DNA of 64,000 nucleotides, from positions 62,001 to 126,000 of the forward strand of contig NZ_BNBC01000008.1 of assembly GCF_014654675.1 (NCBI RefSeq). Direction: 5' to 3'. How positions within the stretch are numbered: position 1 is the first letter of the stretch; the number at the start of each line of letters is the position of its first letter. The translations under genes were made by a program, and so were the position numbers. Positions 41,698 to 49,554 of this stretch are shown in pieces. This DNA comes from Streptomyces spiralis (GTDB lineage Bacteria; Actinomycetota; Actinomycetes; Streptomycetales; Streptomycetaceae). The notes beneath the pieces are model-generated. The model searched no databases, was not told where the DNA came from, and worked only from the letters and a program-made list of their open reading frames with translations.

Positions 41698-41935
41698 AAG
41701 CCCCCTTCAGAAGGTGACGGCACTGTGGCCGACGTCTGAACGCTGACTTTCATGACCGTTTGCGGCTCCGAAAGGTTGCAGGGCGCGAAAGGATCACCGG
41801 CCGCCGCCCGTCGCCGACGCAACCACCCGCAGCATCGCCACCCGCTGAACAGCCTGGCGCAAATACGCCCTAGCTCCTCATCCACCGGGGTGATCGAATC
41901 GGTCATCGACTGGACCCGATCAGTGGGGAGCCCGA

Positions 41936-42931
41936 GTGACCGCGGTGTCGTACGAGGATCTGCATCGGCGGATGGCCGCGCAGATCGAGGCGGAGAGGAA
42001 CGCCGCGCTCGACCTGCTCGGTCCGGCGGCACCCTCGATTCGCGCCGCGGTCGCCCGCCTGCTGGCGCACCGCACCTTCAAGTACCCGCTGTCCGTTCTG
42101 CCGTTGATCGTGCACGCGGCCGAGACGGGCACCGTCCGTCCGGCCGTCCCGCTGGCCGTCGTGCACGAGCTGTGGTGGACCGCGGCCTGCTGCCTGGACG
42201 ACCGGGCCGACTCGCAGGGCACCTGCGCCGCCGGCGACCTCGACGAGAGCGCGGCGCTGCTCGCCACCTTCGTCGCGGGAGGCTCCCTGCCCCTTCTCGT
42301 CGTGCAGTCGGAGGGGATTCCGCCGGCGATTCGCCCCAGCCTGTCGGCCGAGATCCTGAAGTGCTGCGTCAGCGCGGCGGAGGGCCAGCTGAAGGACCTC
42401 CACGAACCGGCGGCCACCGCCACCCGCGCCTCGGTGATCGAGACGTACCTCGGCAAGTCGGGCGCCCCGTTCAGCATGATCACCGTCATGGCGGCGCGAC
42501 TGGCGGGCGCGGACGAGCCGCGCGTGGAGCTGTGGCGGGAGTTCGGCGACGTGTTCGGCGTGCTGTGGCAGCTCTTCAACGACCAGGAGGACATCCTCTC
42601 CGGCCGCGACGAGGACCTCCTCAACGGCACCGTGACGCACCTGTTCGCCTGTGCCCTCGAAGAGGCGGCTCCCGATTCCACGGAGCATGTCATGGCCCTG
42701 CACCGCGCGGCGAGGACCTCCGCGCACGCCCGCGCGGAGCTCTCCGATCTGCTGCGGACGCCCGCGGTCCTGCGGCGCTTCGAGAAGGACATCGACGAGT
42801 TCCGCGACCGGGCCCATCGCATCCTGGACGAACTCGGCGGCCACGAGAGATACCTGCCCGTCCTGCGCGACCTCGTGGACCGGTCGTCCTCGGTGCTCCT
42901 GCGGCCCGGACAGGTCCTAGCGGAGCAGTGA
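41936..42931 (+). CDS. Isoprenyl-diphosphate-synthase-like protein (non-canonical; possible terpene synthase or ComQ-type prenyltransferase)
   Basis: 331 aa all-helical protein. The first Asp-rich motif is D88-D-R-A-D92 in CCLDDRADS; the second is N215-D-Q-E-D219, with Asn in place of the first Asp. K174 in ETYLGKSGAPFSM matches the helix lysine of trans-prenyltransferases. The RRG stretch that follows the first motif in chain-elongating enzymes, and binds IPP pyrophosphate, is absent (SQGTCAAGD instead). This fits a binding pocket for one prenyl diphosphate, hence a terpene cyclase-like or protein-prenylating activity; both are inferred. GTG at 41936 with GGGGAG 5 nt upstream. No other terpenoid gene is adjacent. 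Its end overlaps the convergent TetR gene by 15 bp. Confidence 0.78.
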   Translation: MTAVSYEDLHRRMAAQIEAERNAALDLLGPAAPSIRAAVARLLAHRTFKYPLSVLPLIVHAAETGTVRPAVPLAVVHELWWTAACCLDDRADSQGTCAAGDLDESAALLATFVAGGSLPLLVVQSEGIPPAIRPSLSAEILKCCVSAAEGQLKDLHEPAATATRASVIETYLGKSGAPFSMITVMAARLAGADEPRVELWREFGDVFGVLWQLFNDQEDILSGRDEDLLNGTVTHLFACALEEAAPDSTEHVMALHRAARTSAHARAELSDLLRTPAVLRRFEKDIDEFRDRAHRILDELGGHERYLPVLRDLVDRSSSVLLRPGQVLAEQ

Positions 42932-43495
42932 GTCCGTGATCTTCTCCGCGGTGGTCGCGTCCAACGGTGCGTGGCCCAGCAGGAAGCGGTACCAGAAGAA
43001 GCCGTAGAACTGGTCGACGAGGAGGTCGATGTCCCGGTCGGCCGGGAGTTCGCGGCGGTCCCGGCCGCGTGCGAGGATCTGGCGCACGGCGGCCCGGCGG
43101 GACTCCGTGAACGTCCGCATCAGATCGGCGAGATGAGGGTCGCGGGCCGCCTCCCGGACGAGGGTGCGCAGGGCGGGCGCGGACGGCGGGCGCTGGGCCG
43201 CGTCGAACGTGGCCGTGGCCAGCGCCCGCAGGTCGCCGCGCAGGCTGCCGGTGTCCGGCGCGGGCACGTCCTGCGCGGCGCGGTCGGTGAGCGCCTCCAG
43301 CAGGACGGCGCCCTTGGACGGCCACCACCGGTACAGCGTCTGCTTCCCGACCCCGGCGGCGCGCGCGATGGTCTCCACGCTCACCGGGGCGCCGTCGGCG
43401 TCGGCGAGCAGGTCCAGGGCGGCGTCGAGGATCGCCCGGCGGGCGGCCTCGTTGCGCCGCCGGCCGGTGTGCGGGCGCGGTTCCTTGGTGTCCAC
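42917..43495 (-). CDS. TetR-family transcriptional regulator
   Basis: 192 aa. The HTH region ARRAILDAALDLLADADGAPVSVETIARAAGVGKQTLYRWWPSKGAVLLEAL is of the TetR/AcrR group with a TetR_C_11-like ligand domain. GTG at 43495 chosen (AGGA 7 nt upstream); 43501 is an alternative. Divergent from the SDR gene at 43670; two 17-bp dyads lie between. Confidence 0.92.
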   Translation of the reverse strand: MDTKEPRPHTGRRRNEAARRAILDAALDLLADADGAPVSVETIARAAGVGKQTLYRWWPSKGAVLLEALTDRAAQDVPAPDTGSLRGDLRALATATFDAAQRPPSAPALRTLVREAARDPHLADLMRTFTESRRAAVRQILARGRDRRELPADRDIDLLVDQFYGFFWYRFLLGHAPLDATTAEKITDSLLR

Positions 43496-43579
43496 AGGCA
43501 CATCCTCTCTCAGCTTCGAACCCAGGTTCCCCGGCCGAATTCCGTCCGTCGTCGGCGGTCCCTCACGGGAGTCGCTTGA

Positions 43580-43596
43580 CGAGACTATCGGTCTCG
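43580..43596. promoter_or_regulatory. TetR operator CGAGAC-N5-GTCTCG
   Basis: Perfect 6-bp arms. It overlaps the spacer of a TTGACG (43576-43581) - N17 - AATGAT (43599-43604) promoter reading toward the SDR gene. Confidence 0.65.
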
Positions 43597-43608
43597 GCAA
43601 TGATTTGA

Positions 43609-43625
43609 CGAGACCGACGTTCTCG
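43609..43625. promoter_or_regulatory. Second TetR operator copy (CGAGAC-N5-TTCTCG)
   Basis: Same dyad with one arm mismatch, 29 bp after the first copy, just past the -10 of the SDR promoter. Confidence 0.6.
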
Positions 43626-43669
43626 ACAAGAGGTCGGAACCCGGTGACGCATCAGGAGAGAAGCCACTC

Positions 43670-44422
43670 ATGAGCACCCCGAACACCCCTTTGAACGCCC
43701 TGGCCGGACAGCGCGTCGTCGTCATGGGCGGCAGCTCGGGCATCGGCGAGGCGTCCGCCGCCTTCTTCGCGGCGGACGACGCGGAGGTGATCATCACGGG
43801 CCGCCGCCAGGACCGGCTCGACGCGGCCGCGTCCCGCATCGGCGGCAAGGTGACGACGTACCGCCTGGACGCGTCCGACCGCCCGGCGACGGACGCCTTC
43901 TTCGCCGAGTCCGGCCGCATCGACCACCTGGTGATCGCGCTCAGCGGCGCCAAGGGCGGCGGCCCCTTCGCCGAGCTGGACCTCGCGGAGCTGGCGGAGG
44001 GCTTCGACGGCAAGTTCTGGCCGCACGCGCACGCCCTCCAGGCGGCCCTGCCGGCCCTGCGCCGCGACGGCTCGGTCACACTCGTCACCGCCGGCTCCGC
44101 CCGCGCCGCCCTGCCCGGTACGGCCGGCCTCGCGGCGATCAACGGCGCCCTGGAGGCGATGGTCCGGCCGCTCGCGGTCGAGCTGGCGCCCCTGCGGGTC
44201 AACGCGGTCTCCCCGGGCGTCATCGACACGCCCTGGTGGGACTCCGTGCCGGCCGAGCAGCGCCAGGCCCTCTTCGACGGCTTCGCGGCCGTCACCCCCG
44301 TGGGCCGTGTCGGCCGCCCCGAGGACGTCGCCCGCGCGATCCACATGTTCGCCGCCAACGGCTTCGTGACCGGGGTGGTCTTGGAGGCGACGGGCGGGGT
44401 GACCCTGGCGACGGGGCGCTGA
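43670..44422 (+). CDS. SDR-family oxidoreductase
   Basis: 250 aa classical short-chain dehydrogenase with cofactor loop VVMGGSSGIGEASAAFF. The usual catalytic YxxxK is not intact: the segment TAGSARAALPGTAGLAAINGALEAMVRPLAVEL has no Tyr before the helix and N where the Lys would be, as in several divergent SDRs. The C-terminus PVGRVGRPEDVARAIHMFAANGFVTGVVLEATGG is typical. Probably induced when the divergent TetR protein is released. Substrate unknown. Confidence 0.88.
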   Translation: MSTPNTPLNALAGQRVVVMGGSSGIGEASAAFFAADDAEVIITGRRQDRLDAAASRIGGKVTTYRLDASDRPATDAFFAESGRIDHLVIALSGAKGGGPFAELDLAELAEGFDGKFWPHAHALQAALPALRRDGSVTLVTAGSARAALPGTAGLAAINGALEAMVRPLAVELAPLRVNAVSPGVIDTPWWDSVPAEQRQALFDGFAAVTPVGRVGRPEDVARAIHMFAANGFVTGVVLEATGGVTLATGR

Positions 44423-44580
44423 CACATCGGTCGCGCGCCGGCTCCCTCCGGGACCGCCGTGCGCGTCAGGTGGTGACGGGCTCTGCGACCCGTCGCCGTG
44501 CGGCCCACCGCCGAGACGGCTACCTTCGTCGAAGGCGCGTCGACACCAAGGGGAGGGCAGGCCACCCCCAGGGAGGCGAT

Positions 44581-46152
44581 GTGAGCCCACGGGAGACACA
44601 GGAGCACACCGCGCCGGGAAACGCACACGGGCCGGCGCGCAGGCAATTCCTCGGTCTGTGCGCCGGGGCCGGGCTGGCCGCCGCGGCCGCCTGCGACGGC
44701 CCGACCGCGAGCCACAGGCGCTCCGCGCCGCAGAGCCGGCGCCCGGAGGCGGAGCGGGACCGGCCGGGTACCGGTGACTGGCGGATCGGCTCACTCGGCC
44801 CACCGGACGCGGTGGCCGGCTACACCGACCGGGTCAGTGTCACGCCCGGTCAGGAGTGCGGCCTGCACGTGTCCACGACCGCGTCGGCCTTCCGCGTGTC
44901 GGCGTTCCGCGTCGGCTGGTACGGCGGGGCGCTCGCCCGGCTCGTGTGGCGCTCCGGACCCGTCGCGGGACACGCCCGGCCCGGCGGCCGGCCGGTGTCC
45001 GCCACACGCACGGTCCGCGCGGACTGGCCGCGCACGCTCACCCTGGCCACGGAGGGCTGGCCCGAGGGCGCCTACCTGATCCGACTCGACGCCGACAGCG
45101 GCCACCAGCGGTACGTTCCGCTGATCGTGCGCTCCACGCAGGGTGCCGGCCGTACCGTGCTGCTGCACGCGCCGGCCACCTGGCAGGCGTACAACAGGTG
45201 GGGCGGCTACAGCCTCTACGCCGGTGCCTCCGGCGCGTACGAGACCCGCTCCCTCGCCGTCAGCTTCGACCGGCCCTACGACGCGAACGGCGCCGAGAAG
45301 TTCCTGGTGTACGAATGGGCCGGCGTGGTCCTGGCCGAACGACTGGGCATACCCCTGGCGTACTCCACCGGGACCGACGTGCACCGCGACCCGGGGGTGC
45401 TGCACGGCGCCACCGCGGTGGTCTGCCTGGGGCACGACGAGTACTGGACGCCCGAGCAGCGCCGGTACGTCACCGCGGCCCGGGATGCGGGCACCAACGT
45501 GGCGTTCCTCGGCGCCAACACCTGCTTCCGCCGGATCCGCCTGGAGACCGGTGAGGCGGGGCCGGACCGCACGGTGGTCTGCTACAAGTCCTCCTACCGC
45601 ACCGACCCCTGCTACCCGTCCCGCCCGGCCCTGGTCACCACCGACTTCCGGCAGGCCCCGGGCGCCGACCCGGAGTCGTCGCTGACCGGAGTGCTGTACG
45701 AGGGCTACCCGGTGGACGCCCCCTACGTGGTGCACGCCGCGGACCACTGGCTGCACGAGGGCACGGGAGTCCGCCCCGGCGAGAGCTTCGACCACCTGGT
45801 CGGGGTGGAGTACGACCGGGTCACCCCCGGCGCGCCCGCCCCCGGCCCCGGACCCCTGGAGATCACCGCGCACTCGCCGCTGGTGTGCTCCGGCACCCGC
45901 AGCCACAGCGACTCGGCCTACTACACGGCACCCGGCGGGGCCGGGGTCTTCGCGACGGGCACGATGCGGTGGGTGGAGGCGCTCAAGGCCGGAACCCCCG
46001 ACGGGGGCCGCGACCACGGCATGGACAGCCGTACCCGTGCCTTCGTCACCCGCACCACCGAGAACCTGCTGCGCGCCTTCGCCGAGGGCCCCGCCGCCCA
46101 CCACCGGCCGGCTCCACGGCCCGACGCGGGACAGTTGTACAAAGCCGCGTAG
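44581..46152 (+). CDS. Tat-exported lipoprotein, N,N-dimethylformamidase beta-subunit-like
   Basis: 523 aa. Tat signal ARRQFLGLCAGAGLAAAAAC ends in a lipobox-like AAAC, so a Tat lipoprotein is likely. The body matches the N,N-dimethylformamidase beta-subunit-like (DUF6605) family: SAFRVGWYGG, TWQAYNRWGGYSLY, SFDRPYD, VVCLGHDEYWTPEQRRYV, FLGANTCFRRIR. The family fold is amidohydrolase-like but the activity of exported actinobacterial members is untested. GTG start with GGGAGG 5 nt upstream. No small dimethylformamidase subunit is next to it. Confidence 0.82.
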   Translation: MSPRETQEHTAPGNAHGPARRQFLGLCAGAGLAAAAACDGPTASHRRSAPQSRRPEAERDRPGTGDWRIGSLGPPDAVAGYTDRVSVTPGQECGLHVSTTASAFRVSAFRVGWYGGALARLVWRSGPVAGHARPGGRPVSATRTVRADWPRTLTLATEGWPEGAYLIRLDADSGHQRYVPLIVRSTQGAGRTVLLHAPATWQAYNRWGGYSLYAGASGAYETRSLAVSFDRPYDANGAEKFLVYEWAGVVLAERLGIPLAYSTGTDVHRDPGVLHGATAVVCLGHDEYWTPEQRRYVTAARDAGTNVAFLGANTCFRRIRLETGEAGPDRTVVCYKSSYRTDPCYPSRPALVTTDFRQAPGADPESSLTGVLYEGYPVDAPYVVHAADHWLHEGTGVRPGESFDHLVGVEYDRVTPGAPAPGPGPLEITAHSPLVCSGTRSHSDSAYYTAPGGAGVFATGTMRWVEALKAGTPDGGRDHGMDSRTRAFVTRTTENLLRAFAEGPAAHHRPAPRPDAGQLYKAA

Positions 46153-46239
46153 GATCACGGGCACGGCATTGCGTGTCGGTCACCGGCTGGGTGAGGCATG
46201 GAGGTGCCCGTGAGATTGCCTTGCGGAGGCATTCCACAT

Positions 46240-46644
46240 ATGTCAGTCGAGTTGAATCACACCATCGTCCATGCCCGGGACAACCGGGAGTCGGCCGAGT
46301 TCCTGGCGCACATCCTGGGGCTCGAGGTCGGGACCGAGTGGGGCCCGTTCATTCCCGTGGCCACCGGCAACGGGGTCACCCTGGACTTCGCCGCCGTCCC
46401 GGCGGAGTCGATCGTCATGCAGCACTACGCGTTCCTCGTCTCCGACGAGGAGTTCGACGCGGCCTTCGCGCGGCTGCGGGAGGCCGGGATCACGTACTAC
46501 GCCGATCCGCTTCTGAAGCAGCCCGGGGAGATCAACCACCACCACGGCGGGCGCGGTCTGTACTTCATGGATCCGGCCGGGCACGGGATGGAGATCATCA
46601 CACGGCCCTACGGCAGCCACGAGCAGCGGCCGACGGGATCATGA
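46240..46644 (+). CDS. VOC-family (glyoxalase/dioxygenase-fold) protein
   Basis: 134 aa, one vicinal-oxygen-chelate module pair: ELNHTIVHARDNRESAEFLAHILGLEV, VMQHYAFLVSDEEFDAAFARLREAG, GRGLYFMDPAGHGMEIITRPYG. Metal ligands are probably the H of LNHT, H of QHYAF and E of MEII. Start ATG at 46240 with GGAGG 10 nt upstream. Could be a lyase, dioxygenase or drug-binding protein. Confidence 0.88.
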   Translation: MSVELNHTIVHARDNRESAEFLAHILGLEVGTEWGPFIPVATGNGVTLDFAAVPAESIVMQHYAFLVSDEEFDAAFARLREAGITYYADPLLKQPGEINHHHGGRGLYFMDPAGHGMEIITRPYGSHEQRPTGS

Positions 46645-46962
46645 CGCAGCGCAGGTGAGCCGGCTTCCGGGCCTCCGGGGTGGCGGCGACGGTGCCGCAT
46701 GCGGCACCCCGTCTCGTCACTCGTCCGGGTGTGGTCGCCGGCCGGTGAGGGACGGCTGCCGTCGCTCGGGTCAAGGGCCAACGGGGCGTTTTCCAACAGG
46801 AGTCGGCCGGCCGGTGAGCCGGTGCGGCGGGAGGACGGCCGTCGGGCTGGTGCGCCGTGCCCGCGGTCCGGTTCTAGGATGGCGTTCGCGGGCGCGTGAG
46901 CTGTCGGGCCGCCGCCGACCGCGGGCATGGTGAACGGGTGCTCGTGGGCCGAGGCCCGGACG

Positions 46963-46997
46963 GGAATCCCGGCCCGATTACGGCAGGCCGGGATTCC
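46963..46997 (-). terminator. Hairpin terminator, second of a tandem pair
   Basis: Perfect 12-bp stem (46963-46974 with 46986-46997) and an 11-nt loop with sequence CGATTACGGCA. The partner hairpin at 47021-47047 shares the loop core GATTACGGC. Confidence 0.65.
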
Positions 46998-47020
46998 GTG
47001 TCATGTGCCTGGCTGCAGGG

Positions 47021-47047
47021 CCCCGGCCCGATTACGGCGGGCCGGGG
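47021..47047 (-). terminator. Hairpin terminator, first of a tandem pair
   Basis: Perfect 9-bp stem (47021-47029 with 47039-47047), loop GATTACGGC, 30 bp past the stop of the small exported protein gene. Confidence 0.65.
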
Positions 47048-47076
47048 TTCTGCGTCGTCGGCGAGGTGCGGTTCGT

Positions 47077-47664
47077 TCAGTAGCCGCCCTCGTCGTCGCC
47101 GTGGTCGCCACCGCGGTCGCCGCCGTAGTCGTCGTCGTGGCGGTCGATGACCCGGAAGCTGCCGACCACACCGTTCTTGACGTGCACGCCCCTGACGTCC
47201 TTGGGCGTCACGCCGAAGCTGGTGCTGTGGGGGCCGACGGTGGCGATGGGGGCGCCGTTGTCGCAGGTGACCCCGCGGAAGACCTCGATGGTCTTGCGGC
47301 TGTCGTTGCGGATGTTCAGGCTCGTGGAGCCCAGGCCGCTGACGATGACGGCGCAGCCCCGGGTGTGGGCCGAGAAGGACCGCTCGTTGATGTGGATCCA
47401 GCCCTTGTCGAAGTCCCGGCCGCCGCGGTCGTGGTCGTTGCCTCCGCGGTCGTTGCCGCCGTGGTCGTTGCCCTCGTTGCCCTTGCCCCCGTTGCCGCTC
47501 TGGGTGCCACCGTCCATGGGGACCTGGGCGGGGGCCTGCTGGACTGCGGCGGCCGGGGCGGCCTGGGGCGCGGGGGCTGCGGTGGCGTAGGTGATGCCGG
47601 TGGCGGTCAGGGCCGCCGCGGCGGCGACGGCCGCGGTGATTGCGTGGGAGCGAGTCATGATCAT
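47077..47664 (-). CDS. Small exported Gly/Asn/Asp-rich protein of unknown function
   Basis: 195 aa. Sec signal with cut near ATAAPA (residue ~30). A low-complexity linker (~45-85) rich in G, N, D and R with GGNDRGGNDHDRGGRD is followed by a compact domain (~88-175) with two cysteines (RGCAVIVSG, GVTCDNGAP) that may form a disulfide, and an acidic GGDRGGDHGDDEGG tail. I do not recognise the domain; its strand-rich pattern suggests a small beta protein. ATG at 47664 with AGGAG 7 nt upstream; MTRS at 47658 is an alternative. Confidence 0.75.
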   Translation of the reverse strand: MIMTRSHAITAAVAAAAALTATGITYATAAPAPQAAPAAAVQQAPAQVPMDGGTQSGNGGKGNEGNDHGGNDRGGNDHDRGGRDFDKGWIHINERSFSAHTRGCAVIVSGLGSTSLNIRNDSRKTIEVFRGVTCDNGAPIATVGPHSTSFGVTPKDVRGVHVKNGVVGSFRVIDRHDDDYGGDRGGDHGDDEGGY

Positions 47665-48089
47665 GTCGCTTCTCCTGTCTCAACTCGGAGAGAGGGATCG
47701 GCTGTGCAGCCGACGCATGATCGAACGTACTGACACCTCACATGGCTGTCATATCGGGCGTATCGGGCGGGCCGGTTTCCGGGGCCGATCGGGGTACCTG
47801 GCGAGCCCTCAGACGGGATGCCCGACGGGCCGATCGCCCGTCAAATTCCCTGGTCCTCCAGTCGGATTGAATGGCAATTAGTCCTTAAAGGTGATCTTCT
47901 GACGCCCGCTCACTCTTCGCGGCAGTCGAGCACCGGAGATTGTCGGCGAGTCGCTGCTTGACATGCGGAAAACAGCCCTCGGTGGAGCGCGGCAGGCCGG
48001 TGGTTCCGGCGGCGCGGGCACGGCCGGTCCACGCAGGTGATCAGGCACCACGGCGTGCCCCGGCGGGCACGGCCCGGCTCCCCGAAGCC
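47665..48089. other. Intergenic stretch, no gene seen
   Basis: 425 bp between two minus-strand genes. More AT-rich than its surroundings (47,730-47,900). It should contain the promoter of the small exported protein, but I could not identify hexamers with confidence. A minus-strand open frame 47,878-48,210 overlaps the next gene and looks spurious. Confidence 0.4.
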
Positions 48090-48899
48090 CTACTTCGGGG
48101 AGACCAGCACCTCGGGTCGGTAACCGACGAGCAGGTTCCGCACCCGGTTCAGCTCTTCGGGACCCGCCTCGCTGTGCCAACGTGACGGGTCGGCAGGGCG
48201 CCGGCCCCACAGCAGCAGATTTCGGGTGGCCGGATCGCTCTCGATCGTGGCCGGGCCTGTCGGCGCGTCAAATCCGATGTGGACGCCGCTCCGGTCGGCC
48301 GCGACGACGATGTCGTCGGTTCCGGGTGAGCGGAGCCGCCCTTCGATCCGCTCGTCCGGCCCGAGGCCCAGAAGGGAGGCGCCGAGTCGCAGGAGGGGCT
48401 TGCCCACCTCGCGGACACTGTGCTCCGTCATCCAGGAGTGGGAAAGAGCCTCACGAGCCGTCGAGTCGTCCCCCGTGAGATCCCAGCGGTGGAGGATGAG
48501 CTCCTCCCGCATGTGTTCCGCGAAGAAGGGGACCTTCACGGTCCTGCCCGTCCACTCGACCTCGGTGTCGGCGGGCAGGTCGGTGGCAGCCGTCTGCGTG
48601 ACCTCCGTGAGCTCCTCGCATCGAGCCGCGAACGCCGCCCACAGTTCCGCGTCGGACAGCCGCCTGTACGGATCCTCGCGTTCGAAACCACGAGTCCCGA
48701 CGGGATTCCCGGCCAGCCGGGCCGCGAGAACCCGCGCGAGTTCCTCGGCGTTTCCAGCCTGGTGAATCAGAATGTCCCGGGCGGTCCAGGCCTCGCACCA
48801 CGCACCCGAGTCGGGCCGCCGAGCCTGCATGGCACGAACGAATGCCTCCCACTCGGGAAGCACTTCATGGACCCGTTGAGAAACCATGCAGCGCAGCAT
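48090..48899 (-). CDS. Mycothiol-dependent maleylpyruvate isomerase-family protein
   Basis: 269 aa. N-terminal MDMPI/DinB-like metal-binding bundle (WTARDILIHQAGNAEELARVLAARL; H in LIHQAG, and AEHMREELILHRWDLTGDD carries the other ligands) and a C-terminal MDMPI_C domain. This actinobacterial family includes mycothiol-dependent isomerases and S-transferases; the true substrate is unknown. The start is uncertain (48899 or 48887; no strong RBS at either). Confidence 0.85.
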   Translation of the reverse strand: MLRCMVSQRVHEVLPEWEAFVRAMQARRPDSGAWCEAWTARDILIHQAGNAEELARVLAARLAGNPVGTRGFEREDPYRRLSDAELWAAFAARCEELTEVTQTAATDLPADTEVEWTGRTVKVPFFAEHMREELILHRWDLTGDDSTAREALSHSWMTEHSVREVGKPLLRLGASLLGLGPDERIEGRLRSPGTDDIVVAADRSGVHIGFDAPTGPATIESDPATRNLLLWGRRPADPSRWHSEAGPEELNRVRNLLVGYRPEVLVSPK

Positions 48900-49086
48900 A
48901 GGTGAAAGGCGCTGGAGGACCGCGGAGCTCTGCACCTCGGGGCCGCAAGGACTCTCGCCATGTCTCGTACCACGCGCCCGGGCTCATCGTGTCCGCTCGC
49001 TCGAGCCTGCCCGCACGGCCTGCGCGTGCGATGTATAGCTTGAGGCGGATACCGGCTCTGGACACTGCGACGCTCAGGGAGAATTC

Positions 49087-49554
49087 ATGGCCTCGAAGCC
49101 CCCCGTTCCCCCCTTCACCCGGGAGAGCGCGATCGAGAAGGTCCGCCTCGCCGAGGACGCGTGGAACACTCGGGACCCCGAGCGCGTGGCCCTCGCCTAC
49201 ACGGTCGACAGCCGCTGGCGCAACCGCGCCGAATTCGTCGACGGACGCGAGGAGATCGTCTCCTTCCTCACCCGGAAATGGGCCAGAGAGCTGGACTACC
49301 GGCTCATCAAGGAGCTGTGGACCTTCGAAGGGAACCGCATCGCCGTGCGCTTCGCCTACGAGTGCCACGACGACTCGGGCAACTGGTTCCGCTCCTACGG
49401 CAACGAGAACTGGGAGTTCGACGACGAGGGCCTGATGCGGGTCCGCCTGGCATCCATCAACGACCTCCCCATCAAGGAAGAGGAACGCAAGTACCACTGG
49501 CCCCTCGGGCGCCGTCCCGACGACCACCCGGGACTGAGCGACCTGGGCTTGTAG
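49087..49554 (+). CDS. DUF1348 / NTF2-like protein
   Basis: 155 aa. The sequence [56 protein letters not shown] and [22 protein letters not shown] is characteristic of DUF1348, a SnoaL/NTF2-like fold of unknown function that is widely conserved. ATG preceded by AGGGAGAATTC. The last 83 bp overlap the 3' end of the convergent regulator gene. Confidence 0.9.
   Translation: MASKPPVPPFTRESAIEKVRLAEDAWNTRDPERVALAYTVDSRWRNRAEFVDGREEIVSFLTRKWARELDYRLIKELWTFEGNRIAVRFAYECHDDSGNWFRSYGNENWEFDDEGLMRVRLASINDLPIKEEERKYHWPLGRRPDDHPGLSDLGL

Larger units (their letters stand above)
46645..47076. other. Intergenic stretch with tandem hairpins
   Basis: No convincing gene. The last 115 bp hold two hairpins with the same loop (46963-46997, 47021-47047) downstream of the minus-strand gene that ends at 47077. 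Nothing else stands out in 46,645-46,960. Confidence 0.5.

Noticed and set aside
41936..43495. Terpenoid biosynthetic gene cluster
   Set aside because: Only the IDS-like gene is present; no cyclase, P450 or mevalonate/MEP genes within the window, so a cluster cannot be claimed.
47878..48210. 110-codon minus-strand open frame
   Set aside because: Overlaps the maleylpyruvate-isomerase-like gene in another frame, no RBS, no domain.
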